A DNA stretch of 64,000 bases from NCBI GenBank assembly GCA_965229345.1, contig OZ245872.1, positions 1,302,001 through 1,366,000 of the forward strand, in the 5' to 3' direction. The stretch comes from PBB1 sp965229345. Its GTDB lineage: Bacteria; Pseudomonadota; Gammaproteobacteria; Burkholderiales; Burkholderiaceae_C. The translations under genes and the position numbers were made by a program. This document shows positions 28,292 through 36,970 of this stretch, in pieces. Within the stretch, counting starts at the first letter, position 1, and each line of letters opens with the position of its first letter. The notes beneath the pieces were generated by a model, which searched no databases, had not been told where the DNA came from, and saw nothing but the letters and a program-made list of their open reading frames with translations.

Positions 28292-28320
28292 AATGTAATG
28301 CGAATAGTTCGCATTGGCAA
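28292..28320 (-). promoter_or_regulatory. Fur box overlapping the bfd-hemP promoter
   Basis: The 19-bp palindrome AATGCGAACTATTCGCATT (28315-28297 on this strand; 8-bp arms, 3-bp centre) matches the pattern of betaproteobacterial Fur boxes. It fills the 17-bp spacer between a -35 TTGCCA (28320-28315) and a -10 TACATT (28297-28292). Occupation by Fe-Fur would block RNA polymerase completely. The predicted start point coincides with the bfd ATG (28285). Confidence 0.8.
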
Positions 28321-28328
28321 GCGCATTG

Positions 28329-28353
28329 AAAAACCAGCCCGCCGTCCGGGCTG
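28329..28353 (-). terminator. Intrinsic terminator of bfr
   Basis: Stem CAGCCCG/CGGGCTG (28353-28347 with 28341-28335) with a 5-nt loop, followed on this strand by GTTTTT. It lies 14 bp past the bfr stop and upstream of the bfd promoter, so bfr and bfd-hemP are separate transcripts. Confidence 0.85.
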
Positions 28354-28366
28354 ATCGAGGCCCGGA

Positions 28367-28837
28367 TCAGCTGCCGAGTTGCGACTGCAGGTAGTTCTGC
28401 TCGCCGACCTTGTCAACCAGTTCGAGCTGGGTCTCGATGAAGTCGATGTGCTCCTCGGTGTCTTCGATGATGTGCTGGAACAACTCGCGCGACACATAGT
28501 CCCGCGACAACTCACATTGGGCGATGGCGTCTTTCAGCGTGGCCTGCGCAGCTTGCTCGGACTTCAGGTCGCAGCCGAGCGCCTCGACCAGGGTCTCGCC
28601 GATCATCAGCTTGCCCAGATCCTGCAGATTGGGCAGTGCACCCAGGGTGAACAGGCGCTCCATCAGCGCATCGGCATGCTTCATCTCGCCGATCGATTCC
28701 TCGTACTCCTTCTTTGCCATGCGCTCGAAGCCCCAGTGCTTGAACATGCGAAAGTGCACGAAGTACTGGTTGATCGCGGTGAGTTCGTTTTTCAGCTGCG
28801 CTTGCAGCCAGTGAATGACCTTCGGATCGCCTTGCAT
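28367..28837 (-). CDS. bfr: Bacterioferritin
   Basis: Haem-containing iron-storage protein, 156 residues, forming 24-mer cages. Haem ligand M52 is present (EMKHAD), and so are ferroxidase residues E18, Y25, E51, H54, E94 and H130. At position 127, where the E. coli protein has Glu, this one has Thr (sequence EDTEEHIDF; no gap is needed in the alignment). It may therefore be the haem-binding, ferroxidase-poor partner of a second Bfr, as described for two-subunit bacterioferritins. AAGGAAC precedes the ATG. bfd lies downstream after a terminator. Confidence 0.94.
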   Translation of the reverse strand: MQGDPKVIHWLQAQLKNELTAINQYFVHFRMFKHWGFERMAKKEYEESIGEMKHADALMERLFTLGALPNLQDLGKLMIGETLVEALGCDLKSEQAAQATLKDAIAQCELSRDYVSRELFQHIIEDTEEHIDFIETQLELVDKVGEQNYLQSQLGS

Positions 28838-28916
28838 GGTGGGTTCCTTCTTGTGGATGGGTGACGGTCGCGCCGTCTGACCTGTGCATTTTGCGGTGTC
28901 GAAGACCGGCCCCGGT

Positions 28917-30764
28917 CTACAAGGGCAGGGTACGCTCGATCAGCCACGCCAGTGCCGGGCCACAGACCAATGGCGACAGACGCTCGAGCACGGTGGCGTG
29001 GTAGCGATTGAGCCAGTCGATCTCGCCCGCATCGAGCAGCGATCGGTCGATGCAGCGGGTGTCGATCGGGCACAGCGTCAGCGTCTCGAACTCGAGGAAT
29101 TCGCCAAAGGCGTTGCCCTCGGTGGCATCCACCGCCACGTTCATCACCAGGTTCTCGATGCGGATGCCCCATCGGCCTGAGCGGTACAGGCCGGGTTCGA
29201 TGCTGGTGACCATGCCGGGCTGCATCGCCATCGACGCCTCGGGGATCGCCTTCGAAATGGTTTGCGGTCCCTCGTGCACGTTCAGGAAATAACCCACGCC
29301 ATGGCCGGTGCCGTGGCCGTAGTCGAGCCCGTGTTCCCACAGCGGCGCGCGCGCGATCGCGTCGAGCATCGGTGACAAGGTGCCGCGCGGAAAGCGCGTG
29401 CGGCTGAGCGCGATCAGGCCTTTGAGCACCAGGGTGTAGTCGCGTTGGTGTTCGGCGTTCGGCGTGCCGATCGGCCAGACCCGGGTGATGTCGGTGGTGC
29501 CGCCGCTGTACTGGCCGCCGGAGTCGATCAGCAGCAGGCCGCCTGTGCCTGATGGCGGCATGTCGATCACGGCATGCGATCCGGATGTCGCACGGTAGTG
29601 CGGCATCGCGCCGTTGGCGTTGAAGCCGGCGATCGTCGGGAAGCTCAGGCCGACAAAGCCCGGGCGATCGCTGCGCGCCGCGCTCAGTTGTTCGTCGATC
29701 GTCAGCTCGGTGAGGCGGTCCTGCCTTGCCGGGTCGGCCAAGGCCTGCTCGAACCAGGCGTAGAAGGCGCACATCGCGGCACCGTCCTGTGCCATCGCTG
29801 CGCGGATCTGGGTGGCCTCGGCCGCGCTCTTGCAGCTCTTGCGCAGGGTGCTGGGATTGACGGCCTCGATGACCTGCACGCCATCGCTGTCACCGTCCCG
29901 GACGCAGAGGCTAAATCCGAGCGTGATGCGGCGCGGATCGATCAGCAGGCGTGACGCACCGGGCAGGGCTGACAGCGCCAGGCCTGCGCGTTCGTACGGT
30001 TCGACACGCACCCCGTCGGCGGCCAGAACCGACTGCAAGGCGGTCGATATCTTGCCGCCAGCGACGTACAGAACCGCCTGCCGCGCATCGATCAGGGCGT
30101 GCGCAAGGAACACCGGGTTGTAGGCGACGTCGGATCCGCGCAGGTTGAACAGCCAGGCGATGTCGTCGACCGTCGAGATGAAGTGGTGGGTGGCGCCCAG
30201 CGCGGCCATGTCGAGCCGGACCTGCGCCAAGCGCTTGGCGCGTGATTCGGTGGCGTGAGGTGCCAGGTGTTCGTAGACGGGGGCCGCGGGCAGCCCAGGG
30301 CGTTCGGTCCACACCGCAGCCAGCACGTCGAAGTCGGTGCGCAGCGCGATGCCTGCGCTCTTCAGCGAGCGCTGCAGGCGCTGCGCGCTGGCCAGGCCCA
30401 GCACCTGGCCATCGACGCCCACCGTCTGGCCGGCGGGCACATGTGTCGCCAGCCAGTCGGCCGGGTGCGTCGATGCCCCGGTCGGGATCTTCTCGAGTTC
30501 AATGCCGCTGCCGGCCAGCTCGGCCTCGGCCTGCACCCAATACCGGCTGTCGGCAAACAGCACCGCAGCGTCGGTGGTGACGATCAGCGTGCCCACCGAT
30601 CCGGTGAAGCCCGACAGCCACTGCCGGCCCTGCCAACGTTCGGGCAGGTACTCGGAGAGGTGCGGGTCTGACGAGGGCACGAGCACCGCGTTGAGCTGCT
30701 GCTGCCTCAGCGCGTCGCGCACACGCTCGATGCGCAGCCGGATCGGGGCGGTGGCGGTCTCCAT
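28917..30764 (-). CDS. Xaa-Pro aminopeptidase (M24B, aminopeptidase P)
   Basis: 615 residues: two creatinase-type N-terminal domains (about 1-310) and a pita-bread M24 catalytic domain. Metal and catalytic residues appear in LLIDSGGQYSGGTTDITR (two Asp), YGHGTGHGVGYFLNVHEGP (His), GMVTSIEPGLYR (Glu) and EFLEFETLTLCP (Glu). The long three-domain form resembles eukaryotic-type APP1 rather than the short E. coli PepP. It removes N-terminal residues preceding proline. The ATG at 30764 is used; a GTG two codons earlier is possible. It follows the TAXI gene by 10 bp, on the same strand. Confidence 0.93.
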   Translation of the reverse strand: METATAPIRLRIERVRDALRQQQLNAVLVPSSDPHLSEYLPERWQGRQWLSGFTGSVGTLIVTTDAAVLFADSRYWVQAEAELAGSGIELEKIPTGASTHPADWLATHVPAGQTVGVDGQVLGLASAQRLQRSLKSAGIALRTDFDVLAAVWTERPGLPAAPVYEHLAPHATESRAKRLAQVRLDMAALGATHHFISTVDDIAWLFNLRGSDVAYNPVFLAHALIDARQAVLYVAGGKISTALQSVLAADGVRVEPYERAGLALSALPGASRLLIDPRRITLGFSLCVRDGDSDGVQVIEAVNPSTLRKSCKSAAEATQIRAAMAQDGAAMCAFYAWFEQALADPARQDRLTELTIDEQLSAARSDRPGFVGLSFPTIAGFNANGAMPHYRATSGSHAVIDMPPSGTGGLLLIDSGGQYSGGTTDITRVWPIGTPNAEHQRDYTLVLKGLIALSRTRFPRGTLSPMLDAIARAPLWEHGLDYGHGTGHGVGYFLNVHEGPQTISKAIPEASMAMQPGMVTSIEPGLYRSGRWGIRIENLVMNVAVDATEGNAFGEFLEFETLTLCPIDTRCIDRSLLDAGEIDWLNRYHATVLERLSPLVCGPALAWLIERTLPL

Positions 30765-30774
30765 CGGCACGGGT

Positions 30775-32172
30775 TCAGGGGGTCGCGCCGGGAGCTGTCA
30801 TCGTTCCGATCGCAGCCTCCGCGCCTGGCACGTTGCCGCTCAGGCGCGATCGCACCAGGACGATGTAGCTGCGCAGCGCATACAGCTCGTCGGTGTAGGC
30901 CAAGGGCACGGTGATCTGGCCCACCTTGCCGTCCAGCGCATCGAGTTCGGCCAGCAGATCGGCCGACGGCTTATCGCCGATTGCGTTTTCGATCTGCCGC
31001 AACTGCTCGTACCAGCGGAACACCCGCGATCGGATGCGGAACTGGTACAGCGGCGGCAGCATCCGCGACAGCGGCAGCAGCACCGCGACGATGGTCACCA
31101 ACACCGGCCACATGCGATCGACCAGGTTCGCCAGCCAGAACGGCAGGTAGCGCTGCAGCAGCGGCACCCCGCTCTGGAAAAAGCGCTGAGCCTCCTTCGC
31201 CAGCGGCCGCTCGGTGTTCAGTGCCGTCGGAAATTCACCCTTGCGCTGGAACCAGCCGGCACCGCCGTGCACCTGCTGCGCCGCCTGCACGAACAGCTGG
31301 ATCAGTGCCGGATGGGTGTCGTCGCGGGCCACGAGGGTGGCGGTGGGCGCCACCAAGTGCACATCCTGCGGCGGCAGGTTGCCGGCCAGATCGACTACGC
31401 CGCGCGGCAGCGTCACCGGGCTCATGAACGGGAAACGGCGTGAATAGGCCTCGGCCTGTGCGAAGTCGAACAGCTTGATGCCGGGCGTCTGCAGCAGCAT
31501 CTGCACCATCTGCGACTCGGGCGCAGAGGCGAACACCAGTGCATCGGATTCGGCGCCGAGCAAGGCCATCACGGCGGGTGTCTGTGGCTCCTGCAGCAGC
31601 GTGATCTGCGTCGGGTCCATGTGGTTGGCCTCGAGCAGCTTTTTCATCAGGTTCGGCACGCCGCTACCGGGGGCACCGATGTTGAGCTTCCAGCCTCCCA
31701 GTTGCGAAATGCCGCTCAGCGAGTCTGATTTCAGCAGGCGCTGCGCTGCATCTTCCCGATAGAACAGCCACACCGGCTCGAAGAACATGCTGCCGAGAGA
31801 CACCAGGGCGGGTTCTTCGTCATCGCCGTCGGTGCCTTGGAGCGATTCATCGGCCCCGCCTTGCACAAAGGCGATCTGCACGTCGGACGCCGGATCGCGA
31901 AGCAGCGCCAGGTTCTCCGCGGCACCTTGCGTGTTGCGCAGCTCGACCTGGACGCCATAGGTTTTCAGGATGGCCTGGTAACGCTTGCCGAATGCGTGGT
32001 ACGCGCCTTGTTCAGCGCCAGTGGCGAGCACCACCTTCTTGGGCGGCGTGGGGTCGAGCACGTAATACGCCGGTACCAGCAACGCCAGCGCCAGCAGCAC
32101 GAAGGGGCCGACGGTGGCCAGCAGGTCGCGAATCGACAGCAAGGTCTGGCGCAGCGAGTCGGGCATGGCCAT
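30775..32172 (-). CDS. TAXI-family solute-binding protein, membrane-anchored
   Basis: 465 residues. An N-terminal membrane helix (about 20-41) is followed by a TAXI/NMT1-like ligand domain (about 47-335; VVLATGAEQGAYHAFGKRYQ, IGAPGSGVPNLMKKLL), then a second membrane segment (about 353-375) and a helical cytoplasmic tail of about 90 residues. Ordinary TAXI proteins of TRAP transporters are exported, about 320 residues, and lack the second helix and tail. No TRAP permease gene is adjacent. It may be a sensor or scaffold rather than a transport component. It starts 10 bp after the argF stop. Confidence 0.82.
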   Translation of the reverse strand: MAMPDSLRQTLLSIRDLLATVGPFVLLALALLVPAYYVLDPTPPKKVVLATGAEQGAYHAFGKRYQAILKTYGVQVELRNTQGAAENLALLRDPASDVQIAFVQGGADESLQGTDGDDEEPALVSLGSMFFEPVWLFYREDAAQRLLKSDSLSGISQLGGWKLNIGAPGSGVPNLMKKLLEANHMDPTQITLLQEPQTPAVMALLGAESDALVFASAPESQMVQMLLQTPGIKLFDFAQAEAYSRRFPFMSPVTLPRGVVDLAGNLPPQDVHLVAPTATLVARDDTHPALIQLFVQAAQQVHGGAGWFQRKGEFPTALNTERPLAKEAQRFFQSGVPLLQRYLPFWLANLVDRMWPVLVTIVAVLLPLSRMLPPLYQFRIRSRVFRWYEQLRQIENAIGDKPSADLLAELDALDGKVGQITVPLAYTDELYALRSYIVLVRSRLSGNVPGAEAAIGTMTAPGATP

Positions 32173-32182
32173 CCGCGCGGGC

Positions 32183-33115
32183 TCAGCCGATGCGGCCGAT
32201 CAGCAGGTACTCCAGCAGGGCCTTCTGCACATGCATGCGGTTCTCGGCCTCGTCCCAGACCACGCTTTGCGGGCCGTCGATCACATCGGCATCGACCTCC
32301 TCGCCGCGGTGGGCGGGCAGGCAGTGCATGAACAACGCATCGGGCTGGGCCACGGCCATCATGTCGCGGTCGACGCGCCAGTCGGCGAAGGCCTTCTGGC
32401 GGGCCTCGTTCTCGGCCTCGTAGCCCATGCTGGTCCACACATCGGTGGTCACCAGGTGCGCGCCACGGCAGGCGTCCATCGGGTTGTCGAACACCTTGAC
32501 GCAGGCCTGGTTGGTGACGCCCGCCACTGCGGGGTCGATCTCGTAGCCGCTGGGCGTGCTGACGTGCAACGTGAAGCCGAGGATGTCGGCCGCCTGCAGC
32601 CAGGTGTTGGCCATGTTGTTGCCGTCACCCACCCAAGCCACCACCTTGCCTTTGATGTCGCCGCGGTGCTCGATGTAGGTGTACACGTCGGCCAGGATCT
32701 GGCAGGGGTGGTATTCGTTGGTCAGGCCGTTGATCACCGGCACGCGCGAGTGTGCGGCGAAGGCCTCGATCTTAGTCTGCTCGTAGGTGCGGATCATCAC
32801 CACATCGACCATGCGGCTGATCACGCGGGCGCTGTCCTCGATGGGTTCGGCGCGGCCCAGCTGGCTGTCGCCGGTGGTGAGGTTCACCACCGAGCCGCCC
32901 ATCTGGTACATGCCGGCTTCGAAGCTGACGCGGGTGCGGGTGCTGGCCTTCTCGAAGATCATCGCCAAGGTGCGGTCGGCGAGTGGCGTGTACTTCTCGT
33001 AGTTCTTGAAGCGCCGCTTGATCTCGGTGGTGCGCGCCAGCAGGTAGGCGTACTCCTCGGCGCGCAGGTCCTTGAACTGAAGGTAGTGCCGGATCAGTGT
33101 CTTGCCGGGTTTCAT
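32183..33115 (-). CDS. argF: Ornithine carbamoyltransferase
   Basis: Forms citrulline from ornithine and carbamoyl phosphate (arginine synthesis). 310 residues with the carbamoyl-phosphate loop STRTR near residue 55, HPCQ in the hinge, and the ornithine loop MHCLPAHRGEEVD. Length and motifs are those of the anabolic enzyme. The ATG at 33115 is chosen because the protein then begins directly at the conserved region; the frame is open far upstream through argD. argD lies 11 bp upstream on the same strand, making argD-argF one unit. Confidence 0.96.
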   Translation of the reverse strand: MKPGKTLIRHYLQFKDLRAEEYAYLLARTTEIKRRFKNYEKYTPLADRTLAMIFEKASTRTRVSFEAGMYQMGGSVVNLTTGDSQLGRAEPIEDSARVISRMVDVVMIRTYEQTKIEAFAAHSRVPVINGLTNEYHPCQILADVYTYIEHRGDIKGKVVAWVGDGNNMANTWLQAADILGFTLHVSTPSGYEIDPAVAGVTNQACVKVFDNPMDACRGAHLVTTDVWTSMGYEAENEARQKAFADWRVDRDMMAVAQPDALFMHCLPAHRGEEVDADVIDGPQSVVWDEAENRMHVQKALLEYLLIGRIG

Positions 33116-33126
33116 GGCGGATGTGT

Positions 33127-34344
33127 TCACGACGGCACGGGCTCTTGAAGGAAAGCCTTGATCAGCGGGCACAGGATGGCGACGATCTGTTCTGCCTCGG
33201 CCGCCGTGAGAATCAGCGGCGGCACCAGGCGCACGACCCGATCGGCGGTCACGCTGAGCAGCAGACCGGCTGCGGCGGCGCGCCCGAGCAGGTCGCCACA
33301 GGGACGATCGAGTTCGATGCCGAGCATCAAGCCTTGTCCGCGGATCTCGACCACACCGGCCACGCCCGACAACTCGCGCGCCAGCCCGGCACGCAAGGCC
33401 GCACCCACCACGCTGGCGTTCTCCAGCAGGTGGTCCTCCTGCATGATGCGCAGCGTCTCGATGCCCGCGCGCATCGCCAAGGGATTGCCACCGAACGTGG
33501 TGCCGTGGTTGCCCGGCTGGAAGACCGTCGCGGCGCGCGGGCCGCACACCACCGCGCCCACCGGCACGCCCGAGCCCAGCCCCTTGGCCAGCGGCATGAC
33601 ATCGGGCACGATCCCAGCCCACTGGTGTGCGAACCATTTGCCGGTGCGCCCGATGCCGCACTGCACCTCGTCGAGCATCAGCAGCCAATCGTTTTCGTCG
33701 CACAGGCGGCGGATCGCGCGCAGGTAATCCACCGTGGCGGGGTTCACGCCGCCTTCGCCCTGGATCACTTCGAGGAACACCGCCACCACATTCGGTCGGG
33801 TGTTGGCAACCTCGTCGATCGCGGCCACGTCGTTCAACGGCACGCGCACAAACCCTTCCAGCAGCGGCTCGAAGCCTGCGTGCACCTTCGGGTTGGCAGT
33901 GGCCGACAAGGTCGCGATCGATCGGCCGTGGAAGGCCTTTTCGTAGACGATGACCTCGGGGCGATCGATGCCCTTGTTGTGCCCGAACTTGCGCGCGAGC
34001 TTCAGCGCGGCCTCGTTCGCTTCCAGGCCGCTGTTGCAGAAGAACACGCGGTCGAGGCCCGACAGCTCGCACAGCGTCGATGCCAGGCTTTCCTGCAGCG
34101 GCGAGGCGTAGTAGTTCGAGGTGTGGATCAGGCGGCCGATCTGCTCCTGCAGCGCCGGCACCAGCTTGGGGTGGGCGTGGCCCAGGGTGTTGACTGCGAT
34201 GCCGCCCAGGCCATCGAGGTACTTCTTGCCGTTTGTGTCCCAGACCCAGCAACCGCGCCCATGCGACATCGCCATCGGCAGGCGCGCGTAGGTGTGCATC
34301 ACATGCGGCTCGGGATCGACGGCGACGGGGTCAGGGGCGTTCAT
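33127..34344 (-). CDS. argD: Acetylornithine aminotransferase
   Basis: PLP enzyme of arginine synthesis (and possibly succinyldiaminopimelate transamination). 405 residues: N-terminal GRGCWVWDTNGKKYLDGLGG, PLP phosphate site FCNSGLEANEAALKLAR, LDEVQCGIGRTGKWF, and the lysine region VMPLAKGLGSGVPVGA near residue 250, followed by HGTTFGGNPLAMRAG. The ATG at 34344 is preferred over an in-frame TTG five codons upstream. It is transcribed with argF. Confidence 0.95.
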   Translation of the reverse strand: MNAPDPVAVDPEPHVMHTYARLPMAMSHGRGCWVWDTNGKKYLDGLGGIAVNTLGHAHPKLVPALQEQIGRLIHTSNYYASPLQESLASTLCELSGLDRVFFCNSGLEANEAALKLARKFGHNKGIDRPEVIVYEKAFHGRSIATLSATANPKVHAGFEPLLEGFVRVPLNDVAAIDEVANTRPNVVAVFLEVIQGEGGVNPATVDYLRAIRRLCDENDWLLMLDEVQCGIGRTGKWFAHQWAGIVPDVMPLAKGLGSGVPVGAVVCGPRAATVFQPGNHGTTFGGNPLAMRAGIETLRIMQEDHLLENASVVGAALRAGLARELSGVAGVVEIRGQGLMLGIELDRPCGDLLGRAAAAGLLLSVTADRVVRLVPPLILTAAEAEQIVAILCPLIKAFLQEPVPS

Positions 34345-34561
34345 GGCAGGGATCCGCAAGTGCTGGGGTCAGGTGCCTCGCCGCAAAGAGCAGCTGCGTG
34401 CAGGCGCGCGAGCGACGGATTCTAAGGACGCGCAGAAGTCGGCGCGCGAGGGTCTGGCAGGTGCCTGTCAAGCGGCACAATCGGCACGCGTGTTGCATCG
34501 CATCAAAACGAGGGCGCTGAAGCGCTCCGGATCCACCATCTCTGTCTGCGCCACTGGAAGC

Positions 34562-34888
34562 ATGAGTTCAACGCCCGCTCGCGAAGTGTTCATCAAAGGC
34601 ATCACCCTCGACGGCCACGCCTTTCGACCGAGCGATTGGGCCGAGCGTCTGGCCGGCGCGATGTCTTGCTTCCGGCCGGAGGGTTCTGCCTCCGATCGCT
34701 CGTCGTTCATTGGCTATTCGCCGTATTGCGTGCCGCGGGTGATCAGTGGCGTGAAGTGCGTGATCGTCGACCAGGCGCTGCGCGATGCCGAGCCGATGGC
34801 CTGGGACTTCGTCATGAACTTCGCGCGCGACAACCAACTGCAGGTGGTGGACGGCTGCCTGCTTCCACCGTCGCCAGGCGACGATTGA
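34562..34888 (+). CDS. DUF3579 family protein
   Basis: 108 residues, soluble. The sequence (REVFIKGITLDGHAFRPSDW and GYSPYCVPRVISGVKCVIVD) matches the DUF3579 family (PF12112), which I know mainly from betaproteobacteria. No function is established. The ATG at 34562 gives the usual length; the frame is open upstream without conserved residues. It converges on rpsT, and the two share a terminator. Confidence 0.82.
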   Translation: MSSTPAREVFIKGITLDGHAFRPSDWAERLAGAMSCFRPEGSASDRSSFIGYSPYCVPRVISGVKCVIVDQALRDAEPMAWDFVMNFARDNQLQVVDGCLLPPSPGDD

Positions 34889-34902
34889 GTCGCTGAAATG
34901 AC

Positions 34903-34925
34903 AAAGGCCCGCAGAGCGGGCCTTT
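34903..34925. terminator. Bidirectional terminator between DUF3579 gene and rpsT
   Basis: Perfect 10-bp stem AAAGGCCCGC/GCGGGCCTTT (34903-34912, 34916-34925) with a 3-nt loop, lying between the two convergent stop codons. The T-runs are short (3) on both strands. Confidence 0.8.
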
Positions 34926-34946
34926 GATGGGGTGCCGAATCGCAGA

Positions 34947-35249
34947 TCAGGCTGCAGCAGGCAACGCCTTGATCTTGGCCGACAGGCGGCTCTTGTGGCG
35001 TGCGGCCTTGTTCTTGTGGAACAGGCCCTTGTCGGCGACCGAGTCGATGACCTGCTCTGCGGTCTTGAACAGATCGGCAGCTTTGGCCTTGTCGCCAGCG
35101 ATCACGGCCTTCTGGACGTTCTTGATGACGGTGCGGAATTTAGAGCGCAGCGCCGTGTTGGCCGCATTCAGCTTCACGTCCTGACGCACCCGCTTCAAGC
35201 CGGAGGCGATGCGGACGGTTTTCTTCTTGGCTTTGGATGCTGTGGCCAT
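34947..35249 (-). CDS. rpsT: 30S ribosomal protein S20
   Basis: Binds 16S rRNA early in 30S assembly. 100 residues beginning MATASKAKKKTVRIASGLKR, all helical and strongly basic, with the C-terminal HKNKAARHKSRLSAKI signature. Slightly longer than the E. coli protein (87). The ATG at 35249 is the conserved start; the frame is open upstream. It is divergent from murJ, 123 bp between starts, with TATACT elements on both sides of the gap (35289-35284 toward rpsT, 35343-35348 toward murJ). Confidence 0.95.
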   Translation of the reverse strand: MATASKAKKKTVRIASGLKRVRQDVKLNAANTALRSKFRTVIKNVQKAVIAGDKAKAADLFKTAEQVIDSVADKGLFHKNKAARHKSRLSAKIKALPAAA

Positions 35250-35372
35250 GATTCTTCTGAGAGCAGTTGGAGCAGAGCCCGCGAGTATAGCAGCGTCAAA
35301 ACCGTTGCGGTGCATATCGTTCGCGACCATTCGGCCGATGCCTATACTGCGCCGCCCGTCTGCCTTGACACC

Positions 35373-36929
35373 ATGAACCTGCTGCGCGCTGCCTCCACCG
35401 TTTCGCTGCTGACGCTCGCATCACGGATCACGGGCCTGGGGCGTGAGCTGATCGTCGCGGCGAGTTTCGGTGCCAGCGCCTACACCGACGCGTTCAACGT
35501 GGCGTTTCGCATCCCGAATCTGCTGCGGCGTCTGTTCGCCGAGGGCGCATTTTCTCAGGCCTTTGTGCCGATCCTCGCGGCCACCCGTGCCACGGAGGGC
35601 GACGACGCCACACGCCGATTGGTCGATGCCGTTGCCACCGTGCTGGCCTGGGCGTTGGCGCTGACCTGCGTGGTCGGCATCGTCGCGTCGCCGCTGCTGG
35701 TGTGGTTGATGGCCTCGGGCCTCGACCGGTTCGACGCTGCGGTGGTGATGACGCGGGTGATGTTTCCGTACATCGGCTTCATGTCGCTGGTCGCGCTGGC
35801 GGCCGGTGTTCTCCAGACATGGAAGCGCTTCGCGGTGCCGGCGGTCACGCCGGTGCTGCTGAACCTGGCGGTGATGCTGGCCGCATGGCTGTTGGCTCCG
35901 TGGTTGGGGCGGCGCGGGATCGAGCCGATCTATGCGCTGGCCGTCGGCGTGATGCTGGGTGGCGTGCTCCAACTGGCGGTGCAGTGGCCGGCGCTGCGCG
36001 CCATCGACATGCGCCCGCGCATCGGGGCTTCCTGGCGCTCGTTGCGTGCCGCGCTCAATCATCCGGGCGTGGGGCGCATCCTGAAGCAGATGGGCCCGGC
36101 GTTGATCGGCGTGTCGGTCGCGCAACTGTCGCTGTTGATCAACACGCAGATCGCCTCACACGTGGGTGTAGGCGCAGTGTCATGGCTGACCTACGCCGAC
36201 CGCCTGATGGAGTTTCCAACCGCGCTGCTCGGTGTGGCCCTCGGCGTCGTGCTGCTGCCGCAACTCTCGGCCGCCCAGGCCAGTGGTGACCGAGCCGCCT
36301 ATTCCAGCCACCTCGATTGGGGTTTGCGCCTGGTCGTGCTGCTGGCCTTGCCTTGCGCCGTGGCCTTGATGGTGTTTCCGACGGCGATGGTGTCGGTGCT
36401 GTATCACTATGGGCAGTTCAACGATCGCGATGTACAGCAGACGGTGCGGGCGCTGATGGGCTATGGCGTCGGGCTGCTGGGGCTGATCGGCATCAAGGTG
36501 CTGGCGCCTGGCTTCTATGCGCGGCAGGACATCCGCACGCCGGTGAAGATCGCGGTGGTGGTGCTGATCCTGACCCAGCTGATGAACCTGCTGTTCGTGC
36601 CGCAGCTCGGTCATGCCGGCCTCGCACTGTCGATCGGGCTGGGCGCATTGATCAACGCCGGGTGGCTGTTGTTCGGACTGCGGCGCCAGGGCACCTATGT
36701 GCCGCAGGCAGGCTGGCTTGGTTTTGGCGTGCGTGTGCTGTGCGCGAGCGCGCTGTTGGGTGCGGCACTGGGCATGGCGGCAGTCGGCATCGACTGGGTT
36801 GGCCTGGGCAGTCAGCGCCTGTTGCGGATAGGTTTGCTCGCAGGATGTCTGCTGGGTGTTGCGCTGCTGTACTTCCTGACCCTGCGATTGATGGGCATCC
36901 GTCTGAGGGATTTCGCCCGCCGCGGCTGA
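35373..36929 (+). CDS. murJ: Lipid II flippase MurJ
   Basis: Moves the peptidoglycan precursor lipid II across the inner membrane. 518 residues with about 14 membrane helices, starting MNLLRAASTVSLLTLASRITGLGRE and continuing ASFGASAYTDAFNVAFRIPNLLRRLFAEGAFSQAFVP, the family hallmark with its conserved charged residues in helix 1 and 2. The ATG at 35373 is the family start, although the frame is open further up. A TATACT -10-like element lies 25 bp before it. Confidence 0.95.
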   Translation: MNLLRAASTVSLLTLASRITGLGRELIVAASFGASAYTDAFNVAFRIPNLLRRLFAEGAFSQAFVPILAATRATEGDDATRRLVDAVATVLAWALALTCVVGIVASPLLVWLMASGLDRFDAAVVMTRVMFPYIGFMSLVALAAGVLQTWKRFAVPAVTPVLLNLAVMLAAWLLAPWLGRRGIEPIYALAVGVMLGGVLQLAVQWPALRAIDMRPRIGASWRSLRAALNHPGVGRILKQMGPALIGVSVAQLSLLINTQIASHVGVGAVSWLTYADRLMEFPTALLGVALGVVLLPQLSAAQASGDRAAYSSHLDWGLRLVVLLALPCAVALMVFPTAMVSVLYHYGQFNDRDVQQTVRALMGYGVGLLGLIGIKVLAPGFYARQDIRTPVKIAVVVLILTQLMNLLFVPQLGHAGLALSIGLGALINAGWLLFGLRRQGTYVPQAGWLGFGVRVLCASALLGAALGMAAVGIDWVGLGSQRLLRIGLLAGCLLGVALLYFLTLRLMGIRLRDFARRG

Positions 36930-36970
36930 GCTCGCGCTGCGCGCCGCGACGGCCGCCGTACACTTCCAAA

